From: Candidatus Methanofastidiosia archaeon
GTDB taxonomy: Archaea > Methanobacteriota_B > Thermococci > Methanofastidiosales > Methanofastidiosaceae
Reading direction: 5' to 3'
Assembly: GCA_003558335.1 (NCBI GenBank)
Contig: PWMA01000093.1
Span: 1 to 24,288, forward strand
Length of the DNA: 24,288 nucleotides
How positions within the stretch are numbered: position 1 is the first letter of the stretch; each line of letters begins with the position of its first letter. The notes under the pieces are model-generated. The model did no database searches. It was not told where the DNA came from and saw nothing but the letters and a program-made list of their open reading frames with translations. The translations under genes and the position numbers were made by a program. This document shows, one piece after another, positions 1-6,480 of this stretch.

Positions 1-133
1 AATGATTCTTGTTTTTAGCGTTTCAAAAATTGGTAACGTACTGAACAAAATTCAAACATTTGAAAAGTACATGCGAAAAGCAGTTGCATTAATATTTATG
101 ACCGTTGGACTTTACTACATTATCTTACTTTAG
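1..133 (+). CDS. C-terminal end of a CcdA/ArsG-like membrane protein (partial)
   Basis: An open frame enters from the left edge (frame of base 2) and stops at TAG 131-133, giving about 43 residues. They contain a basic amphipathic stretch (KIQTFEKYMRKAV) followed by a hydrophobic segment ending GLYYIILL. This pattern, a polar linker with EKxMRK and then a last transmembrane helix, is typical of the end of CcdA/DsbD-type membrane proteins, including the ArsG-family permeases found in arsenic clusters. The real start lies outside the window; the ATG at base 2 is not assumed to be the start. The arsenic genes that follow fit an ArsG-like or thiol-redox role, but 43 residues do not allow a firm family call. 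Confidence 0.5.
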   Translation, partial: MILVFSVSKIGNVLNKIQTFEKYMRKAVALIFMTVGLYYIILL

Positions 134-162
134 ATTTTGGTAAATTTTAATTTCTAAATCGT

Positions 163-198
163 TAAATTTATAAATAACTTAACAATTGTTAAGTTATT
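163..198 (+). promoter_or_regulatory. Promoter and perfect 26-base palindromic operator of the HTH gene
   Basis: Bases 173-198 form a perfect palindrome with half-site AATAACTTAACAA. It begins inside a TATA-like element (TTTATAAAT, about 167-175) and covers the interval up to the expected transcription start near 197. A ribosome site GGTGA follows at 217-221, before the TTG start at 226. In archaea a repressor bound between TATA and the start blocks polymerase loading, so autoregulation by the downstream HTH protein is the simplest reading. The palindrome is seen directly; the bound protein is inferred. Confidence 0.6.
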
Positions 199-225
199 AA
201 TGTTAAAGATTAACTTGGTGAGTCA

Positions 226-606
226 TTGAAATTGCCCTGCGAACTAATAGTTTGGCATTTACTCCCCTCAATGAGGAGAGAAATTACAAAAGTTTTAGTT
301 GCTGATTCTCAACTTAGTCAGAAAGAAGTTGCCAAAATACTAGGCGTCACTGAATCTGCAATCTCTCAATATCTTAGTTCTAAAAGAGGTGACGAATTTA
401 AATTCAGTCCCGAGATATTAGAAGAAATTAATAAAATTGCCATTCAAATAAAAGATTCAGATTCAGAATCAATTGTCATTGAAAAAATATGTTCATTATG
501 CAACTTAATAAAAAATAAAGGTTTTTTGTGTCAATTCCATAAAGCTGATGATTTAAGCCTTCATAATTGTGATCATTGTACAGGAGAACTAAAAAATGAA
601 ACTTAA
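226..606 (+). CDS. COG2522-like HTH transcriptional regulator with Cys-rich C-terminus
   Basis: This 126-residue protein starts at TTG; GGTGA at 217-221 lies four bases upstream and supports that start. Residues about 17-54 form a Cro/C1-type helix-turn-helix (SQKEVAKILGVTESAISQYL). The opening MKLPCE and the RRE stretch match the small archaeal regulators of COG2522. The C-terminal third carries C89xxC92, C102xxH105 and C115xxC118, a six-ligand set able to hold metal or bind As(III). It is followed after about 70 bases by acr3 on the same strand. A run of seven T at 620-626 just after the stop may be a terminator, so cotranscription is unproven. Its promoter has a perfect palindrome, so self-repression is likely. 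The ligand is not shown; arsenic or redox sensing is inferred from the cysteines and neighbours. Confidence 0.75.
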   Translation: MKLPCELIVWHLLPSMRREITKVLVADSQLSQKEVAKILGVTESAISQYLSSKRGDEFKFSPEILEEINKIAIQIKDSDSESIVIEKICSLCNLIKNKGFLCQFHKADDLSLHNCDHCTGELKNET

Positions 607-679
607 GCATATATTGATATTTTTTTACAATAATAGGTATTTGCCATGATATTCAAAAATCAATAAAGAGTAAAAAAAT

Positions 680-1819
680 ATGGAAGAAACGAATACAAAG
701 AAAAAAAAAGGATTAGGCATATTTGAAAAATATCTTACTCTTTGGGTATTAATATGTATAGCCGCTGGAATCGCTTTGGGAAGGATAGCGCCAAACGTAG
801 CAATCGCTATAGATTCTTTTTCGTACTACCAAGTCTCAATACCCATAGCAATCTGTTTATTCTTTATGATGTATCCAATTATGGTAAAGATTGATTTTTC
901 CGAAGTTGTCAAAGCTGCAAAAACCCCTAAACCTGTCGGCATGACTTTATTTATTAATTGGGCAATAAAACCCTTTACAATGTTCCTAATAGCTTCCTTT
1001 TTCCTTGGTGTGTTGTTTAAGGGATATTTACCCGGGACGGAAATATTACTTACTGGCCAAGAAGTTGAACTTTGGCGAAGTTATCTTGCCGGCGCTATTC
1101 TTTTAGGGATTGCTCCATGTACCGCAATGGTATTAGTTTGGAGTTATTTGGCTAGAGGAAATGCTGGTCTCACTCTTGTTATGGTTGCCATAAATTCACT
1201 TACAATGCTGTTCCTATATGCGCCTTTGGGGGGGCTCTTGCTTGGAATCGGGGCAATGCCAATTCCATGGCAGACAATGCTTTTATCTGTTACAATTTAC
1301 GTCGGATTGCCGCTTTTGGCAGGGTATATTACTAGAAAAAAAATAATCAAATCAAAAGGCATGAAATGGTTTAAAGAAAAATTTGTACATAGATTAACCC
1401 CTGTAAGCATAATGGCACTTTTGATCACTTTAGTGTTGCTGTTCTCTCTAAAAGGAGATGTGATCGTAGAATATCCTCTAACTATATTTTGGATTGCAAT
1501 ACCCTTATTTGTTCAAACTATCTTGATTTTTGCGGTGGGATATTTTGTACTTTCAAGATTTTTAAAACTAGACTACAGAGATGCTGCACCTGCATCCATG
1601 ATAGGGGCTTCAAATCACTTTGAAGTTGCAATTGCAACAGCCACAACGTTGTTTGGACTTGGATCTGGGGCGGCACTAGCAACAGTTGTAGGTGTACTAA
1701 TTGAAGTGCCTACAATGTTGCTTTTAGTTTACATTTGTAAAAAGACTTGTTATCTATTTCCAGGATGCAACCTTCCATGGAATCAATGTGAAAATACTGT
1801 TGACGAATCAAACAATTAG
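680..1819 (+). CDS. acr3: Acr3-type arsenite efflux permease
   Basis: This 379-residue inner-membrane carrier has about ten hydrophobic segments and exports As(III) by secondary transport. Family hallmarks are present: the TM4 motif GIAPCTAMVLVWSYL with the conserved Cys at about residue 147, the MxxxNSLTML segment of TM5, and SNHFEVAIATA with the conserved Glu at about residue 315. Length agrees with bacterial and archaeal Acr3 (about 340-400). The short lysine-rich N-terminus is cytoplasmic. The start at ATG 680 has only a weak purine-rich site upstream. The gene follows the Cys-rich HTH regulator and ends with zero spacing against the convergent DUF1638 gene (stop codons at 1817-1819 and 1820-1822). 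It is annotated in many genomes as ArsB/Acr3; it is unrelated to the classical ArsB fold. Confidence 0.93.
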   Translation: MEETNTKKKKGLGIFEKYLTLWVLICIAAGIALGRIAPNVAIAIDSFSYYQVSIPIAICLFFMMYPIMVKIDFSEVVKAAKTPKPVGMTLFINWAIKPFTMFLIASFFLGVLFKGYLPGTEILLTGQEVELWRSYLAGAILLGIAPCTAMVLVWSYLARGNAGLTLVMVAINSLTMLFLYAPLGGLLLGIGAMPIPWQTMLLSVTIYVGLPLLAGYITRKKIIKSKGMKWFKEKFVHRLTPVSIMALLITLVLLFSLKGDVIVEYPLTIFWIAIPLFVQTILIFAVGYFVLSRFLKLDYRDAAPASMIGASNHFEVAIATATTLFGLGSGAALATVVGVLIEVPTMLLLVYICKKTCYLFPGCNLPWNQCENTVDESNN

Positions 1820-2641
1820 TTATTTTTCTATTTTTAATTCTTTCAACGCTTTATCAAAAGATTCCCTTAATGTTTCAATGTTTCCATCTTTAATTACAAG
1901 TTCACTGTTAAAATGTGATGCAAACTCCTTACACCTCGCCCTAAACTCCTTCTTATCTGTAAATTCAGGTTCAATTCCTATCACTTTTTTATAGTCTGAA
2001 CTACCAAGGGCAAGCTTAAACTTTTCTTTAACAGAAGCATCTGATACCTCAGCCTTTCTTTTTGAGTCTAAATTCCTCATTTTTTCTTCTATAAGTTTTG
2101 GCCAATACTTTGCCCACCCTGGTGTCATAAAAAAGACATCATTCGTTTGTTCTAGTTCTTTAAGATAACTTTCGCTAGATCCCATAAGTGCACATATACA
2201 GTCGTCCATTATTTCTCCTTTCTCATTAGTTAGAATGTCAAAAGGAACTTTTATTTTATTATTAATTAGTAACTCTCTTATCGATCCCAAAGCGTTTCCA
2301 CACAGTCCATATAAAAGAAGAATATAATCCACATGCTTTTCAATCTCTTTTGAAGCAGCTACCACCTCTCTCTTTATATCTTCGGCATATAAATGAAGTC
2401 CAAAAGGAAGTATATTAATGACTACTTCTAAAGGGGCCTGTCTTTTAAGAAATCTTTTTGAACATAACTCTCTTGCAATTGAAATCTTGTCATAATGATA
2501 CTTAGTTTCAAGCATTTTTTGAAACTCTTTTGAAGAGTCGCTGTTTACAAGTATAATTCTATCAATAATCTCATATTCTGATAAAAGCTCCAGCAACTCT
2601 TCCCCAAAAATCTGACAAGCAACAATCCCTATCCGTTTCAT
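1820..2641 (-). CDS. DUF1638 family protein
   Basis: A longer frame reaches 2734, but the start is placed at ATG 2639-2641 (protein 273 aa, opening MKRIGIVACQ), because the extra upstream codons run through the divergent arsR promoter. A TATA-like CTTTTAAG at 2663-2670, about 26 bases upstream, would give a leaderless message. The sequence shows DUF1638 features: YGLCGN (Cys about 114), DDCICALMGS (Cys 148 and 150) and a downstream PGWAKYW. No membrane segment or signal peptide is visible. The function of DUF1638 is unknown; in methanogens such genes are often near corrinoid methyltransferase genes. Here it is convergent with acr3 and divergent from arsR, so a link to methyl or thiol-metalloid chemistry is possible but unproven. 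Confidence 0.75.
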   Translation of the reverse strand: MKRIGIVACQIFGEELLELLSEYEIIDRIILVNSDSSKEFQKMLETKYHYDKISIARELCSKRFLKRQAPLEVVINILPFGLHLYAEDIKREVVAASKEIEKHVDYILLLYGLCGNALGSIRELLINNKIKVPFDILTNEKGEIMDDCICALMGSSESYLKELEQTNDVFFMTPGWAKYWPKLIEEKMRNLDSKRKAEVSDASVKEKFKLALGSSDYKKVIGIEPEFTDKKEFRARCKEFASHFNSELVIKDGNIETLRESFDKALKELKIEK

Positions 2642-2662
2642 ATTTTTCAAAATATTTCTCTG

Positions 2663-2670
2663 CTTAAAAG
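2663..2670 (-). promoter_or_regulatory. TATA-like element of the DUF1638 gene
   Basis: On the minus strand the sequence reads GAAATTCTTTTAAG, with the TATA-like core about 26 bases before the ATG at 2641. That is the spacing expected for a leaderless archaeal transcript. No ribosome-binding site precedes the ATG, which agrees. Confidence 0.4.
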
Positions 2671-2690
2671 AATTTCTAGCACAAATAGAA

Positions 2691-2724
2691 ATATTTTTAT
2701 ATGCACATATATACATAAAAATAT
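2691..2724 (+). promoter_or_regulatory. arsR promoter with inverted-repeat operator
   Basis: ATATTTTTAT (2691-2700) and ATAAAAATAT (2715-2724) are perfect 10-base inverted repeats separated by 14 bases. The right arm overlaps the arsR start codon (2723). A TATA-like TTTTTATATG at 2695-2704 is about 24 bases before the ATG, so the transcript is probably leaderless and the repeat covers the whole TATA-to-start interval. This is where ArsR, the likely autorepressor, would act. Confidence 0.55.
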
Positions 2725-3004
2725 GGATAATCAAGTGGAGATATTTAAAGCCTTGGGCGACGAAACTCGTCTTAAGATAGTTAGATGTCTTTTAATTCAG
2801 GAATATTGTGCATGTGAATTTACATCTAACATCCAAAAAGATCAGACTACAATCTCGAGACACTTAAAGATTCTCATAGATGCAGAGATCTTGAAGTCTG
2901 AAAAAAAAGGCCGAAATATTATTTACAGTATTAAGGACAAAAATATCAAAGATATGTTGATAAATTTTGGCATTCAAGGCTTTTTATGTTCTGAGGAGGA
3001 GTAA
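2723..3004 (+). CDS. arsR: ArsR/SmtB-family arsenic-responsive repressor
   Basis: This 93-residue protein is a compact winged helix: FKALGDETRLKIVRCLL at the start, recognition helix region DQTTISRHLKIL (about 40-51), and a wing around KKGRNIIYS (61-69). The As(III) site of classical ArsR (ELCVCDL) appears here as EYCACEF with Cys29 and Cys31; Cys22 and Cys89 are further possible thiol ligands. Such proteins bind operator DNA as dimers and release it when As(III) or Sb(III) binds. No ribosome site precedes the ATG, consistent with a leaderless message. arsM follows two bases after the stop codon, so the two genes should be one transcript. Repression of the divergent DUF1638 gene is possible but not shown. 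Confidence 0.92.
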   Translation: MDNQVEIFKALGDETRLKIVRCLLIQEYCACEFTSNIQKDQTTISRHLKILIDAEILKSEKKGRNIIYSIKDKNIKDMLINFGIQGFLCSEEE

Positions 3005-3005
3005 A

Positions 3006-3752
3006 ATGAAATCTAAAGATATAAAGAAAATTGTAATAGAAAACTATTCAAAAATTGCATCTTCTAACTGTGGGTGTAGTTGCGGGTGTGGCGATGTAGG
3101 TAATAATGAATTTATAACAAAATCCTTAGGATATTCTGATACGCAGATAGGAAATATATCTGATTCTAATCTTGGATTGGGCTGTGGAAATCCAACGGCT
3201 CTTGGGGAAATAAAGAAAGGACAAACAGTACTAGATCTTGGTTCAGGAGCAGGGCTTGACTGTTTTTTAGCAACAGATAAAGTTGGACCAGAAGGTAAGG
3301 TCATAGGTGTTGACTTAACTGAAGCTATGGTTGAAAAAGCAAGATTTAACGCTAAAAAATATAAATATAATAATGTTGAGTTTAGGCATGGAGATATAGA
3401 AAATCTTCCAATCGATAAAAATTCGATTGATATTATATTAAGCAACTGTGTAATCAATCTAGTTCCTGATAAGACTAAAGCTTTCAAAGAAGCATATAGG
3501 GTACTAAAGAAAAGCGGAAAAATGTATATCTCTGATATAGTCTTACTTCAAAATATAAGTGAGGATTTAAGAAAAAACGAAGCTCTGATAGTAAGCTGCA
3601 TTGCTGGCGCAATACTAAAAGATGACTATCTTAAAATAATTACAGACGTGGGGTTTGAGATCTCAAATATCAAATCTGATGAAGAAATAAGTATAAGACA
3701 GTATTCAGGTCTTCCAATTGAAAGTTTAAGCGTTGTTGCAATCAAAAAATAA
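3006..3752 (+). CDS. arsM: Arsenite S-adenosylmethionine methyltransferase
   Basis: The start is ATG 3006, with GAGGAG at 2994-3000 as ribosome site; a longer in-frame extension through arsR is rejected. The 248-residue protein methylates As(III) using SAM, giving mono- to trimethyl arsenicals. It shows the class I SAM motif VLDLGSGAGLDC (about 75-86), the acidic ribose-binding GVDLTEAM (101-108), and the three arsenic-binding cysteines of the family: Cys60 in GLGCGNP, Cys148 in SNCV and Cys198 in VSCIAGA. An N-terminal CGCSCGCG cluster (22-29) adds four cysteines and is typical of prokaryotic ArsM. It is cotranscribed with arsR and converges on the permease pair, with 13 bases between the genes. 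Confidence 0.93.
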   Translation: MKSKDIKKIVIENYSKIASSNCGCSCGCGDVGNNEFITKSLGYSDTQIGNISDSNLGLGCGNPTALGEIKKGQTVLDLGSGAGLDCFLATDKVGPEGKVIGVDLTEAMVEKARFNAKKYKYNNVEFRHGDIENLPIDKNSIDIILSNCVINLVPDKTKAFKEAYRVLKKSGKMYISDIVLLQNISEDLRKNEALIVSCIAGAILKDDYLKIITDVGFEISNIKSDEEISIRQYSGLPIESLSVVAIKK

Positions 3753-3765
3753 CTTTTTGAAATCT

Positions 3766-4308
3766 TTAATTATCATTTGAGTATTCTTCTAATAATTTTT
3801 CCAAAATATACCCCATTAGAATAATTAAGATAATACTAAAACTCCATCTAAGCATCATAAACCTTATTCCCATAAATTTAAGTTCAACTAATCCTTGAGG
3901 TATTTTTAGGCATGCGCATGCCCCCAAAAAAACTATAATGTTTAACATACTGGCTCCTTTTTTTAAAAGAGACGATGCGATAGGGAAGGACATGTAAAGT
4001 GGCCCTGTAGGAAGAGAACCAATAATGATTGCGATTAGCGCACCCTTCGTTCCTGATTCTTTACCCAAATACTTAGTAGTTTGTTCTTTTGATATCCACG
4101 CACCGAATAATCCTATAAATAACATAACTGAGGGTATGATTAGAAGCATTTCTATAAAATATTTTGTAGATTCGCTGAGTATAGTATCTTTTCTTTCAGG
4201 GAATAAGATTACTACTCCAATAAACAGCGCTGCAAATATTAGAACTCCAACATAGCTCTTTATAATCTTTGATTTGTCGTTTTCGTTCATCATTTTATTG
4301 CCATTCAT
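3766..4308 (-). CDS. Half-size ArsP/DUF318-family permease, second subunit
   Basis: This 180-residue membrane protein has about five hydrophobic segments. The block from about residue 80 (YLGKESG, MSFPIASSLLKKGAS, MGIRFMMLRWSFSII) lines up with the same block of the adjacent upstream gene, so the pair are homologous halves. Full-length family members (PF03773, YraQ/ArsP) carry two such halves in one chain of roughly 300-350 residues. Its ATG overlaps the TGA of the upstream half by four bases, indicating coupled translation. Cys131 and Cys133 (GACACLKIP) are in a membrane segment and are absent from the partner. ArsP exports trivalent methylarsenicals, and arsM lies 13 bases away, so methylarsenite export is a reasonable inference; other substrates are possible for this family. 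Confidence 0.8.
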   Translation of the reverse strand: MNGNKMMNENDKSKIIKSYVGVLIFAALFIGVVILFPERKDTILSESTKYFIEMLLIIPSVMLFIGLFGAWISKEQTTKYLGKESGTKGALIAIIIGSLPTGPLYMSFPIASSLLKKGASMLNIIVFLGACACLKIPQGLVELKFMGIRFMMLRWSFSIILIILMGYILEKLLEEYSNDN

Positions 4309-4787
4309 AGTAATACGCCTATTATAACTGCTATCACTATAGCCGCAATGAAACTTGATATATTCCTCAGAACTGTAAACTTAATCCCAAACTCTTTTAT
4401 TTCAAGAGGCATGGACGTGAAACCTATCATTGTGAGACTTGTGATAAAAGCCGCTCCGATCATCACACTTGCCCCCTTTTCAATCAGTGAAGCCACTAGG
4501 GGAAACGAAACAAAAGCAGGAATGTACAAGATGGCTCCGATAAGAGATGCCAGAAGAACACCCGAAATGCCTGATTTTTCCCCTAGATATTCGGCTATTA
4601 AATTATTCGGAATAAATCCCTGCATGATGCCTATAATCACAATAGTTATCATGATATACGGCACAGTATTAACTAATGAATTAAATGCAATTTTTACTAC
4701 CTTTGATGTCTTTTCTTTTGATTTAAAAAATGAAATTCCCAAAGCCACAAGTACTAAAAGATTCAATATAATAAAATCAATGGCCAT
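4305..4787 (-). CDS. Half-size ArsP/DUF318-family permease, first subunit
   Basis: This 160-residue protein is largely hydrophobic with about four or five membrane segments. The core reads YLGEKSG, then FVSFPLVASLIEKGAS, then FGIKFTVLRNISSFI, the repeat unit of the PF03773 permease family, and it matches the downstream partner block for block. Each chain is half the normal family length, so a heterodimer forming one transporter is expected. The start ATG 4785-4787 overlaps by 11 bases the end (4777) of the restored cupin frame, which argues that cupin and permeases evolved as one operon with PadR at its head. Confidence 0.8.
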   Translation of the reverse strand: MAIDFIILNLLVLVALGISFFKSKEKTSKVVKIAFNSLVNTVPYIMITIVIIGIMQGFIPNNLIAEYLGEKSGISGVLLASLIGAILYIPAFVSFPLVASLIEKGASVMIGAAFITSLTMIGFTSMPLEIKEFGIKFTVLRNISSFIAAIVIAVIIGVLL

Positions 4788-5081
4788 CCTGAATCCCCAT
4801 GATTACCATATCTTCAAGGCATTTTATGCCCCGAATTTCATCTTGACCTAAGAAAATGCCTTGATTAAATTTGAGTTCAAATTTACCTTCTTTGTTTGTG
4901 AAAATTCCCCTCCTTTGATCACATAAAAAAATACAGCATATGGCTCTGGATGAGGTGGTATCTCTTGACCGGCTTTGAAGTATACAGTTACAATATTGAA
5001 TTTTTCTGATTTGATAAGATCTTTTTTATTAGGCTCTTTGTCGGAAAAATATTTCTCCACTATCAAATTATTAAAATACAT
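4777..5081 (-). pseudogene. Small cupin protein gene with a one-base frameshift
   Basis: Translation from ATG 5079-5081 (ribosome site GGAGG inside the end of padR) gives a single-domain cupin up to KAGQEIPPHPEPYAVFFYVIKG, residue about 56, with the His-rich cupin motif 1 region. The frame then runs out of family sequence and stops at 4848. Shifting by one base at the GGAGGGGAA stretch (about 4905-4914) restores a cupin C-terminus: GIFTNKEGKFEL, then EIRGIKCLEDMVIMGIQ, ending at TGA 4777-4779. The joined product would be about 100 residues, normal for this cupin family. The defect equals one missing base, probably from a G-run. It may be a true mutation, an assembly error, or less likely a programmed shift. 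A metal- or oxyanion-linked role is inferred from neighbours only. Confidence 0.75.
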
Positions 5082-5432
5082 CTAGTTTCCTCCAAACTTT
5101 TTATTGTAAAATTCAATCATACTGTCAATTATGGCCCTACTCTCAATTAAATTTTCAAACCACTTTTTTAGAAATTCTTCTCCTTCTTTTGTTGGCTCAT
5201 AGACTCTCTTGTCAGGCGCATCTCGATTCTTTTCCCAAACTGAAGACAGTAACCCACTATTTTCCATTCGTCTCAATGTCGTGTACATTGTCCCTGTTTT
5301 GATTCTGTGTCTCCCATGGCTCATTTCCTCTATTTTTTTAATTATTTCATATCCATAAGAAGGAGTTTCTGATACTACTCTCAATATGAGAAACTGTAGC
5401 CAACCTCTTTCTGGGCCTTTTTCAACTCTCAT
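5082..5432 (-). CDS. PadR-family transcriptional regulator
   Basis: The start is placed at ATG 5430-5432 (117 aa, opening MRVEKGPERGWLQFLIL). A longer frame to 5471 would translate the promoter palindrome and is rejected. The protein shows the PadR winged helix: a first helix QFLILRVVSETPSYGYEIIKKI, then the signature GTMYTTLRRMENSGLL, a wing KRVYEPTKEGEEFLKKW, and a short C-terminal dimerisation helix. PadR proteins usually repress their own operon and release DNA on binding a small ligand. The TAG stop abuts the ATG of the cupin gene with no spacing, so padR, cupin and both permease halves form one operon. The inducer is unknown; an arsenical or metal is a guess from context. Confidence 0.88.
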   Translation of the reverse strand: MRVEKGPERGWLQFLILRVVSETPSYGYEIIKKIEEMSHGRHRIKTGTMYTTLRRMENSGLLSSVWEKNRDAPDKRVYEPTKEGEEFLKKWFENLIESRAIIDSMIEFYNKKFGGN

Positions 5433-5438
5433 AATATA

Positions 5439-5463
5439 ATATATAACATTGTTATATATAAAA
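5439..5463 (-). promoter_or_regulatory. padR operon promoter with 21-base palindrome
   Basis: Bases 5439-5459 are a perfect palindrome around a single central base (arms TATATATAACA on the minus strand, centre 5449). A TATA-like TTTATATATAA sits at about 5453-5463, about 26 bases before the ATG at 5432, so the message is likely leaderless. The palindrome covers the TATA-to-start interval and contains the ACA/TGT core common in PadR sites. Autorepression by PadR is inferred. Confidence 0.6.
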
Positions 5464-5539
5464 CTATACATCTTTATTTTATCAAATCTTAGTAAAAATG
5501 AAAGTGTGTTCTAAAATCTATAATTATAAATAGGGACAC

Positions 5540-6448
5540 TCAAAATTTTAAAAGCTCCTTTTCCCATTCTTTTTTACAATCACACTCATAGTCTAAAATC
5601 TTTGGATTATTATTTATTGAAAACTCTAAAATTCTTTCTTCAACTTCTCTGTTACAAACTTTACAATTTTTAGGTCCACGAAATCTACCAAATGCTACAG
5701 GATGGCATATTATATCTGGTTTTAAATTTGCTGTTCCCTTTAAAATCTCCATTATACTCCAACCCCACGGCGGTGAATACTCTTTCTTCTGCCATAGATA
5801 TTCAACTAAAGTGTGTTTATGAATAGTCATCGGATTAAAAGAAATGACATCAACAAGGTTCTCTATAGCTTTTGCTGAATTAATAGCATCATGGATGGCT
5901 TCTTTTTCAGTGAGAAATGGTGGTTTTATCATTAGATAGACCTTATTTTTTATACTAAGCTTTTTTAATATCTCACTCGCTAAAAGAAAATCTTCGAAAG
6001 TAAATCCTTTATCGATTGAATATTGAAGCACTTTGTTGTTAGACGATTCCAATCCAATCGCCACTTCAATTTGGACATTTTTTGCACTGTTTCTTAAATC
6101 TTCTAGATATTCTTTTTTTACATATTCTGGTCGTGATTCAATAGTTATCTCTAATACATCTTTTTCAGAAATAAATGAAATAATTTTCTTTGCACAATCA
6201 ATATCTATCTCTTTTGGATCAAGAAAACTTCCAGATGTAAAAAGTTTGATCTTTTTTACATCATTATCATAAGCATTGTTAAACAAATCAATAAAGACAT
6301 CGAATATATCTCTAGAAACGTCCTCTGGAGAATCTTCAAAGTATGAGCACATATTGCATCTTCTCCATCTACAGCCAATAGTCGGGAGGATTATAGAAAG
6401 TGCTTTGCCATCCTGTCCTTGTATTATTTCTCTATTGTAAAAATACAT
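5540..6448 (-). CDS. raSEA: Archaeosine biosynthesis radical SAM protein RaSEA
   Basis: This 302-residue protein belongs to the COG1244 radical SAM family. With ArcS it converts the lysine adduct of preQ0 in tRNA (position 15) into archaeosine. The iron-sulfur cysteines are Cys26, Cys31 and Cys34 in GCRWRRCNMCSYFEDSP, the spaced cluster motif of this family. SAM-barrel elements follow: KLFTSGSFLDPKEI, then ESRPEYV, then GLESSNNKVL. The C-terminal region holds Cys248, Cys262, Cys265, Cys289 and Cys291 (CHPVAFGRFRGPKNCKVC and YECDCKKEW), a probable extra metal site typical of RaSEA. ArcS/ArcTGT are not in the window. Its own TATA-like element lies 27 bases upstream, so it need not depend on the ilv operon. 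Confidence 0.85.
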   Translation of the reverse strand: MYFYNREIIQGQDGKALSIILPTIGCRWRRCNMCSYFEDSPEDVSRDIFDVFIDLFNNAYDNDVKKIKLFTSGSFLDPKEIDIDCAKKIISFISEKDVLEITIESRPEYVKKEYLEDLRNSAKNVQIEVAIGLESSNNKVLQYSIDKGFTFEDFLLASEILKKLSIKNKVYLMIKPPFLTEKEAIHDAINSAKAIENLVDVISFNPMTIHKHTLVEYLWQKKEYSPPWGWSIMEILKGTANLKPDIICHPVAFGRFRGPKNCKVCNREVEERILEFSINNNPKILDYECDCKKEWEKELLKF

Positions 6449-6470
6449 TAACTCTTATACTTAACTTCAG

Positions 6471-6480
6471 TTTAAAAATT
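6471..6480 (-). promoter_or_regulatory. TATA-like promoter element of raSEA
   Basis: The minus strand reads GTGAAATTTTTAAAC here, a purine-rich BRE-like stretch followed by TATA. Its centre is about 27 bases before the raSEA ATG (6448), and no ribosome site is present, so a leaderless transcript is expected. The element sits right at the 3' end of the upstream membrane-protein gene. Confidence 0.5.

Noticed and set aside
620..626. Run of seven T after the HTH gene as a terminator
   Set aside because: Archaeal T-run termination is possible, but a single run in 65% AT DNA next to a probable operon partner is too weak for a feature.
1788..1994. 68-codon plus-strand frame across the acr3 and DUF1638 ends
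   Set aside because: It overlaps both genes' conserved ends and has no ribosome site.
3044..3487. 147-codon minus-strand frame inside arsM
   Set aside because: It is fully antisense to arsM, which has all family motifs; the composition of the antisense product fits a shadow.
4348..4851. 167-codon plus-strand frame over the first permease half and cupin end
   Set aside because: Antisense to the permease; no family resemblance, no ribosome site, and it crosses the cupin-permease junction.
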